64,000 nt of DNA from Erwinia sp. S63 (GTDB lineage Bacteria; Pseudomonadota; Gammaproteobacteria; Enterobacterales; Enterobacteriaceae): the NCBI RefSeq assembly GCF_016625195.1, contig NZ_JACVUP010000001.1, positions 434,001 to 498,000 of the forward strand, written 5' to 3'. The translations under genes and the position numbers were made by a program. The notes beneath the pieces were generated by a model. The model saw nothing but the letters and a program-made list of their open reading frames with translations. It did not search any database and was not told the DNA's origin. Of the stretch, positions 59,267 to 64,000 are shown piece by piece. The first letter of the stretch is position 1. Each line of letters starts with the position of its first letter.

Positions 59267-60217
59267 TTAATTAATGTTACGCCAGGCACCAATCGCCGGA
59301 TCGGCAAGATCCGCATGCAGGGTGTCAATCAGTAACACAGTCACTTTTTGCTGTGGCATAAACTGCGACGACCAAACGCCGCGTAAGGTTTCAACCCGAC
59401 TCTTCACGGCATCACTATCCTGACCCGCTGTCTTGTCCATTTTAATCAGCAGATTGCCAGTGAAGCGCCACACATGTTGCTGGCTGTCAAACGGCAGCAC
59501 TAACCAGCTATCTTCGGCGTCCGGACGCGCCACGATCATGCGCTGTTTGTTCACCGCCACCACTTCCAGTGCCGGGCCGCTGAGCTTGAGGTTAGCAATG
59601 GGGTAGCCCTGATAGAAATTCACCGCCAGCGAGCGCGTTTTGTCGCCGCTCATCAGCGTTAATTCACTCGGGCCTTCCAGCCAGCCATCCGTGGAACAGT
59701 GCTGCTGCGGGTTATCCGGAATAAACAGCGAGTCGCCGTTTTCGTCCCAGGAGGTGCGGAAATGACAGCCCGCTGGTAGGGTGAAGTGCTGCAACGGGGT
59801 GCTATCTGCCGGGCGAGAGAGATCCAGCGGGGCTGCATTGCTGGCACTGGCACTGGCGGTCGCATCGTTAATCACGATGGGGCGCCAGTTCTGTAATTTT
59901 GCTGCGCTGCCGTTGGCCAGCACGCTGCCGTCTTTATTGGTCATCTGCCACGGGATTTCATCCAGCGTGCCGCATTGATTAGCCAGCAGCGTGCCGACGC
60001 GCGGCAGGAAGCTGGTCAGAATGCTGGAATCGGTGCTTTTGCCGGAAACAATACGCAACGGCAAGGTCTCTTTGCACCAGTCGTTGGGTGAATTGCTGGC
60101 CACATTATCGATATAGACTTCAAGCGACAGACTCGGCGAATAGACCACACGATAATCATCAGCTTGCGCATTAAGAGCCAGCAACAAGGTCGCTAAGCCC
60201 GGCAACCACACTTTCAT
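59267..60217 (-). CDS. Unknown exported protein of the type VI secretion operon
   Basis: 316 residues that I do not recognise. A signal peptide ends near NAQA-DD (residue 19-20). The mature part has four cysteines (DWCKE, NQCGT, AGCHF, QHCST), enough for two disulfides, so it is probably folded in the periplasm. The start ATG at 60217 follows AAGGACC. It lies between pppA and ppkA and so may sense or relay a periplasmic signal to the PpkA ectodomain; that is inference from position. Confidence 0.75.
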   Translation of the reverse strand: MKVWLPGLATLLLALNAQADDYRVVYSPSLSLEVYIDNVASNSPNDWCKETLPLRIVSGKSTDSSILTSFLPRVGTLLANQCGTLDEIPWQMTNKDGSVLANGSAAKLQNWRPIVINDATASASASNAAPLDLSRPADSTPLQHFTLPAGCHFRTSWDENGDSLFIPDNPQQHCSTDGWLEGPSELTLMSGDKTRSLAVNFYQGYPIANLKLSGPALEVVAVNKQRMIVARPDAEDSWLVLPFDSQQHVWRFTGNLLIKMDKTAGQDSDAVKSRVETLRGVWSSQFMPQQKVTVLLIDTLHADLADPAIGAWRNIN

Positions 60218-60231
60218 AAAGGTCCTTGGGA

Positions 60232-61008
60232 TCAATAACGTGTCGGCAGAAAACGTGCCGCATCAGCCTGGGAATAAAGCAGCGTCGCTTCCTGCGGTTC
60301 GCCAATCCAGATTGCCAGAGCGCTGAGATTGTCGCTTTTTACACTGCGGTTAACGGCTTGTTCCATCAAAGTCAGCCACTCTTCGCAGGCATTGACCATG
60401 CGCAGGGCTTGTTCCATCTCGTGAGTGGTCAGATTGAGCCAGAACCCGTCAGTGCAGACGAGAAACGCATCGCCATCCGTCAATGAAATCACTTCACTAA
60501 AGGTGGCTGGACGTGCAGGCTCAACGCCGAGCGCATTATAGAGTAAATTACTGTTAATTCCGGTATTTTCATAGCCTGCTTCTCGCAGTTGCTGGGCCAG
60601 ACTGTGGTCACGCGTCACCTGACTCAGCACCCCATGACGGAAGTGATAAACCCGGCTGTCACCGGCATGCGCCCACCATGCGCGCTGCGTCTCGCGGTCA
60701 ATAAACAGCGCGGCCAGCGTGGTGCTCATGCGTGCATATTTCGGATTCTTTCCCTGCGCGTCTAGTAGTACCTGCTGGCAGTGCTCAATCGCCGCACGGG
60801 TGCTCTCAGGGGTAAACGCCGTACTGTTGTGTAACTGCGTTAGCAGCGTATCCCGTACGAGTTGCGCCGCTTTATCACCGCCGGGCAAACCGGCCACACC
60901 ATCACACACCAGAAAGCAGGCTTTATGTTCATCAAGCTCGGCCCCGGTGCGATCCTGATTTTGATCGCGCATTCCCTGTTGGCAGCGGCTGGCAAACATC
61001 ATTTTCAT
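60232..61008 (-). CDS. pppA: PP2C-type phosphatase, PppA type
   Basis: 258-residue protein phosphatase that reverses PpkA. The metal-binding aspartates are in RDQNQDR, VCDGVAGLPGGDKAA, AHAGDSRVYHFR, CTDGFW and KSDNLSALAI, the PP2C series in order. It overlaps tagH by four bases (ATGA), so kinase pathway genes are coupled. Confidence 0.93.
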   Translation of the reverse strand: MKMMFASRCQQGMRDQNQDRTGAELDEHKACFLVCDGVAGLPGGDKAAQLVRDTLLTQLHNSTAFTPESTRAAIEHCQQVLLDAQGKNPKYARMSTTLAALFIDRETQRAWWAHAGDSRVYHFRHGVLSQVTRDHSLAQQLREAGYENTGINSNLLYNALGVEPARPATFSEVISLTDGDAFLVCTDGFWLNLTTHEMEQALRMVNACEEWLTLMEQAVNRSVKSDNLSALAIWIGEPQEATLLYSQADAARFLPTRY

Positions 61009-62120
61009 GCGTCTTCGGTCCGTGTCTGGGAATCTTTATATTGATTCACTTCCATATCATACGCATGCAGGAAGGCTTCGCCGAACAGGGTATGGAAGTC
61101 ATCTTCAATTTCGCCGGCAGTGCGCTGATAGTGGCGTGAAAAGTAATCCCACAACGCGGCTTTGCGCCCACTGTTGAACGGCAGCTTTGGTAACACGCCA
61201 TCTTTGCGTGCTTCTTCTTCCAGGCGTTGCGGATTGAAGGATTGCAGCATCGCTGCAATGATGGCGCGAATGCCGGCGATCATCCCCAATTGATGCGCCT
61301 GCAAATCCACCAGTGCATCACGCACCGCCGCTTCTGGCGGCATAAAACCGGGCATCTGACTCTGATAAATCTGCATCAATACCGTTTTACCCGAAGGCAA
61401 AATTTTAAACGGATTGTTGGCCTCATTGAGGATCATCGTCATGTCGGCTTTCACACCGCGTTTGAGGATCGAGCGCGAAGAGAGCAGGGCCACCGTGCCT
61501 TGCGAGAACAGGCTCAGCATGCGACCGGTCACGCGCATCTGCTCTTCAGTGATCGGCGTGTGATGACCATTATTCAAGCCCATGCCTTCCAGCAGTGCGG
61601 CCAGCAGTTTGTCTTGATCGGCCTGCGGCAGCGGGTCGGGTACGGGATGTGCATCACTTTGCGGATCGATACCCAGTCGAGGGTCAGTACGGCGCTCCGG
61701 GCGCGCGGCACTGGCTTCTGGCACAACCTCGAATGCCTGCTGCATGCCAAGTGGATCGGCAGCGCTGTCCGCGAAGAACGCGAGCGGGTCATCCTGTTGA
61801 CTGCTCTGGCAAGCAGGGTCGCGCACTTCAAGGCCATAATCGCCGATTTGCAGTGCATCACCGTGCTGTAACTGCACTTGTGAACCGCGCTGCAACGCCA
61901 CGCCGTTCAGTACCACCGAGGTCACACTGCCCTGAGTGGTCAGGCGGCACTCGCCTTCCGGGGATATATGCACCAACGCCTGCAAGCGTGAAATGGCGCG
62001 CGATTCATCAGGCAGCACCAGATCGTTATCCTGACTGCGGCCAATGGTTCCCCCAGGCGGCTTAAAGTCGACCGTCTTCGCTGGCACATCCGTATTGCAC
62101 TGCACAATGGTAAATTGCAT
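61005..62120 (-). CDS. tagH: Type VI secretion FHA-domain protein TagH
   Basis: 371 residues. An FHA domain (about 1-100) with GGTIGRSQDNDLVLPD, SRLQALVH and VVLNGVAL binds phosphothreonine; the C-terminal part (about 180-360) is the conserved TagH domain with LFGEAFLHAYDMEV near the end. It is the expected target of PpkA. The tagF gene lies 33 bases upstream on the same strand. Confidence 0.92.
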   Translation of the reverse strand: MQFTIVQCNTDVPAKTVDFKPPGGTIGRSQDNDLVLPDESRAISRLQALVHISPEGECRLTTQGSVTSVVLNGVALQRGSQVQLQHGDALQIGDYGLEVRDPACQSSQQDDPLAFFADSAADPLGMQQAFEVVPEASAARPERRTDPRLGIDPQSDAHPVPDPLPQADQDKLLAALLEGMGLNNGHHTPITEEQMRVTGRMLSLFSQGTVALLSSRSILKRGVKADMTMILNEANNPFKILPSGKTVLMQIYQSQMPGFMPPEAAVRDALVDLQAHQLGMIAGIRAIIAAMLQSFNPQRLEEEARKDGVLPKLPFNSGRKAALWDYFSRHYQRTAGEIEDDFHTLFGEAFLHAYDMEVNQYKDSQTRTEDA

Positions 62121-62153
62121 GAGTCATCCTGTTAACAAGGAAAACGCTGCGGC

Positions 62154-62852
62154 CTATTCAAACATCGGTGGATAGAGGCCGTTGCGTCCCGGCTGTGCAC
62201 CTGCCGCCGGGTTAAACAGTAACGCAAAAAGTTGCGCGGTGAGCGGCCCACTGTGTTTATGTGTGGCGTGGGCAAAACCGTCACTGCGATTACTCCACCA
62301 GTAGCTAATGTGCTGCTGGGGATCAAATTTATCCGCCACTTCACGCCAGCTCAGCGTGCAGGGCAAATCATCAAAACCAATCACATCCATGATGTCGCTG
62401 CGCTGATTCTCCGGCACCATTAGCGGCGTGACACGCTGCATCTGCTGCTCCAGCGCATCGGGGTTCAGTCGGTCGCGTACGCCACGCAACAGCAGCGAGC
62501 CGAGATCCTGGAACCAGTCGCCCGACATCGCCAGTTGCGCGCTGTGCCAGTGGCTGAGCGGAAAACTGCGCAGTGCCAGCAACGGCCAGGTGCGCCCCAC
62601 GCGATCGCACGAGGGCAGCAGACAGCCCATCTGCACCTGCTGACGCAGCGGCGACAGCGGCAGAACAAAATTCCAGACTGGGGCGCGCAGAAACAGCTGA
62701 GTGGTAGCATCGGGTTGCTGATGCCAGTGCATTAGCCCCTGTTGAAACCAATGGCTCCAGGGCGTCACGGTACTCTCACTCAGGCGCTGGCGCAGGAAGT
62801 CGCCGGTGGCCGGCAATTTGCCATACCAACCCGGCGCGGTGTGCGTCGCCAT
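62154..62852 (-). CDS. tagF: Type VI secretion-associated protein TagF
   Basis: 232 residues of the TagF (DUF2094, ImpM) family: GWYGKLPATGDFLRQRL at 8-24, VWNFVLPLSPL, LLPSCDRVGRTWPLLAL and YWWSNR. TagF dampens type VI secretion after translation in Pseudomonas. The start at 62852 follows GGTGAGGT; a longer frame would add seven residues overlapping that site. It begins 13 bases after the tssM stop. Confidence 0.9.
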   Translation of the reverse strand: MATHTAPGWYGKLPATGDFLRQRLSESTVTPWSHWFQQGLMHWHQQPDATTQLFLRAPVWNFVLPLSPLRQQVQMGCLLPSCDRVGRTWPLLALRSFPLSHWHSAQLAMSGDWFQDLGSLLLRGVRDRLNPDALEQQMQRVTPLMVPENQRSDIMDVIGFDDLPCTLSWREVADKFDPQQHISYWWSNRSDGFAHATHKHSGPLTAQLFALLFNPAAGAQPGRNGLYPPMFE

Positions 62853-62865
62853 GGTTACCTCACCA

Positions 62866-64000
62866 TTACTCACTGTGTCCGGTCAATCGCTGCGAAACCC
62901 GCTGCGGCGCGATCGCCAGCGAACTGCCATTCTCACCGGCATTTTTCAGATTTTCTGCAAGCTTGCGCATCATCAGCGCGTTATCGCGCGCATAAGGTGA
63001 TGACTGAATCTGCTGATCCAGAAGCTGGCTAAGGTGCCAGTCAAGCTGCTGTAAATCCCATGCGCTGACATCATCTGGCAGGTTACGTTGCAGGTTCTGC
63101 ATCAGCCAGCCACGCAGGAATTCGCCGTCGTAATTGCGCGGCTGATACAACATCTGGTAAGCACGTAGCGCATTACGGCTGTATTCATTGTCATTTCCGG
63201 GATCGTTACGCAGCAAATTGGTGATTTGCTGGGCGACGCGCGGTAACAGCAGAGACTTAAGTGCATTTTGATAAAGCACCCATGCCGCATCGCTTACCTG
63301 GTTGCCACGATACAGTCCCACGCGCATGCTAAGCGGTGGATTGTCGAGGGAAAAGCGCTCCGACAACGGCAACTTCACCAGGTTATTTAAGAAGGGTAGC
63401 AGATCAAAGATATTATCGGCTGGCTGATGAATCACCTGCTGACTCTGATGAGTAATCGGCCCGATACGTGCGGCAACCTGGTTAAGATAATGCTGGTTCT
63501 GGACATAGCTGGCCAGCCATAAACCGGAGAGCAACAGCAATGCGCCAGTGAGCGCACCGTAGCCAATCCAGTGAAACAGGCGGTTGCGGTACTCCCAATG
63601 GCGGTTACTGCCCGCTAAGCCACTTTCGCAGAACACCAGATCGCTCAGCAGGTCGCGGATAAAGAAACTCTGGCCTTTATTGCCGGGGATGGGGTTATTA
63701 CGGGTGACGCTATCCCAGGTGGCGAGGCTGCTTTCACCGGTATGTGGCAATTGAAGCTTACGGTTGAGTTCGCCCATGATGCGATCAAACGGTAAGCCTT
63801 CCTGAGTCCCGCTGGTAAAGAATAGGCCGCGCGCTGACCAGGCAATCTCATCTTCATGGCGCGAGAACACCACATCCAGATACTCATTCAGCAACGGCCG
63901 TAACGAGCTGAACTCCTGTGGGAACAGGAAACAGTCAGCACGCAGGGTGAGATCGCGTTCATTCGCCATCACCGTGGGCAGTTGCTGCTGCAGACGCTGT
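62866..64000 (-). CDS. tssM: Type VI secretion membrane protein TssM, partial at the window edge and short at the C-terminus
   Basis: About 378 codons are visible; the 5' part, with the first two membrane segments and most of the cytoplasmic domain, lies beyond position 64000. The frame is open to the edge (QRLQQQLPTV before the first internal start). In the visible part there is the end of the cytoplasmic domain (LNEYLDVVFSRHEDEIAWSARG region), the third membrane segment (IGYGALTGALLLLSGLWLA) and then only about 212 residues of periplasmic part before TAA at 62866. TssM proteins normally carry about 700 periplasmic residues. Either this copy is truncated, or the remainder is coded elsewhere. 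Confidence 0.85.
   Translation of the reverse strand, partial: QRLQQQLPTVMANERDLTLRADCFLFPQEFSSLRPLLNEYLDVVFSRHEDEIAWSARGLFFTSGTQEGLPFDRIMGELNRKLQLPHTGESSLATWDSVTRNNPIPGNKGQSFFIRDLLSDLVFCESGLAGSNRHWEYRNRLFHWIGYGALTGALLLLSGLWLASYVQNQHYLNQVAARIGPITHQSQQVIHQPADNIFDLLPFLNNLVKLPLSERFSLDNPPLSMRVGLYRGNQVSDAAWVLYQNALKSLLLPRVAQQITNLLRNDPGNDNEYSRNALRAYQMLYQPRNYDGEFLRGWLMQNLQRNLPDDVSAWDLQQLDWHLSQLLDQQIQSSPYARDNALMMRKLAENLKNAGENGSSLAIAPQRVSQRLTGHSE

Overview
The window reads as a chromosomal segment of an enteric gammaproteobacterium. Gene content, gene order and protein sequences sit close to Escherichia coli but are clearly diverged, and the mix of a FliB-methylated flagellin, an efeUOB iron system, a cellobiose PTS cluster and a type VI secretion cluster fits Erwiniaceae, most likely Pantoea. 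That placement is inferred from recognised sequences only, and the species is not resolved.

Layout. (1) 1-6660, flagellar block: start of fliD (leftward), fliC, the flagellin lysine methylase fliB, a gene with a degenerate HNH domain, the flagellar sigma factor fliA and fliZ. Sigma-28-type promoters are visible before fliD, fliC, the HNH-like gene and fliA. (2) 6744-10091, D-cysteine desulfhydrase and the cystine ABC transporter (dcyD, tcyJ, tcyL, tcyN). (3) 10328-12908, two tandem paralogous membrane acyltransferases, then two copies of a small palindromic repeat. (4) 13013-18883, divergent putA/putP around a control region rich in PutA operators. (5) 18943-24140, a repeat-rich gap, a Fur box, efeUOB and phoH. 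(6) 24203-30674, a leftward transporter-allD-allE operon without allB or allC, a periplasmic protein with two DTG motifs, a nitrilase-family hydrolase and a divergent LysR gene. (7) 30738-32475, tRNA-Ser(GGA) and phoA with its Pho box. (8) 32542-41039, an extra GAPDH with a GlxA-type regulator, then an AscG-like repressor divergent from a cellobiose PTS operon with GH1 and GH4 phospho-beta-glucosidases. (9) 41157-43190, a core methionine synthase with its DUF1852 partner (mesD/mesX type).

(10) 43599-57779, conserved housekeeping block: ychF, pth, ychH, a diguanylate cyclase, prs, ispE, lolB, hemA, prfA, prmC, sirB2, sirB1, kdsA, chaA and chaC. Compared with E. coli, dauA is absent between ychH and prs, and chaB is absent between chaA and chaC. 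(11) 57780-64000, a leftward type VI secretion operon segment (tssM, tagF, tagH, pppA, an unknown periplasmic protein, ppkA). The visible tssM stops only about 210 residues after its last membrane segment, far short of the usual periplasmic domain.

The regions most worth a second look are the flagellum-linked HNH-like gene with both histidines replaced, the short tssM, the partial ureide module, the mesD/mesX pair and the repeat cluster upstream of efeU. No CRISPR array, insertion sequence or prophage was seen.
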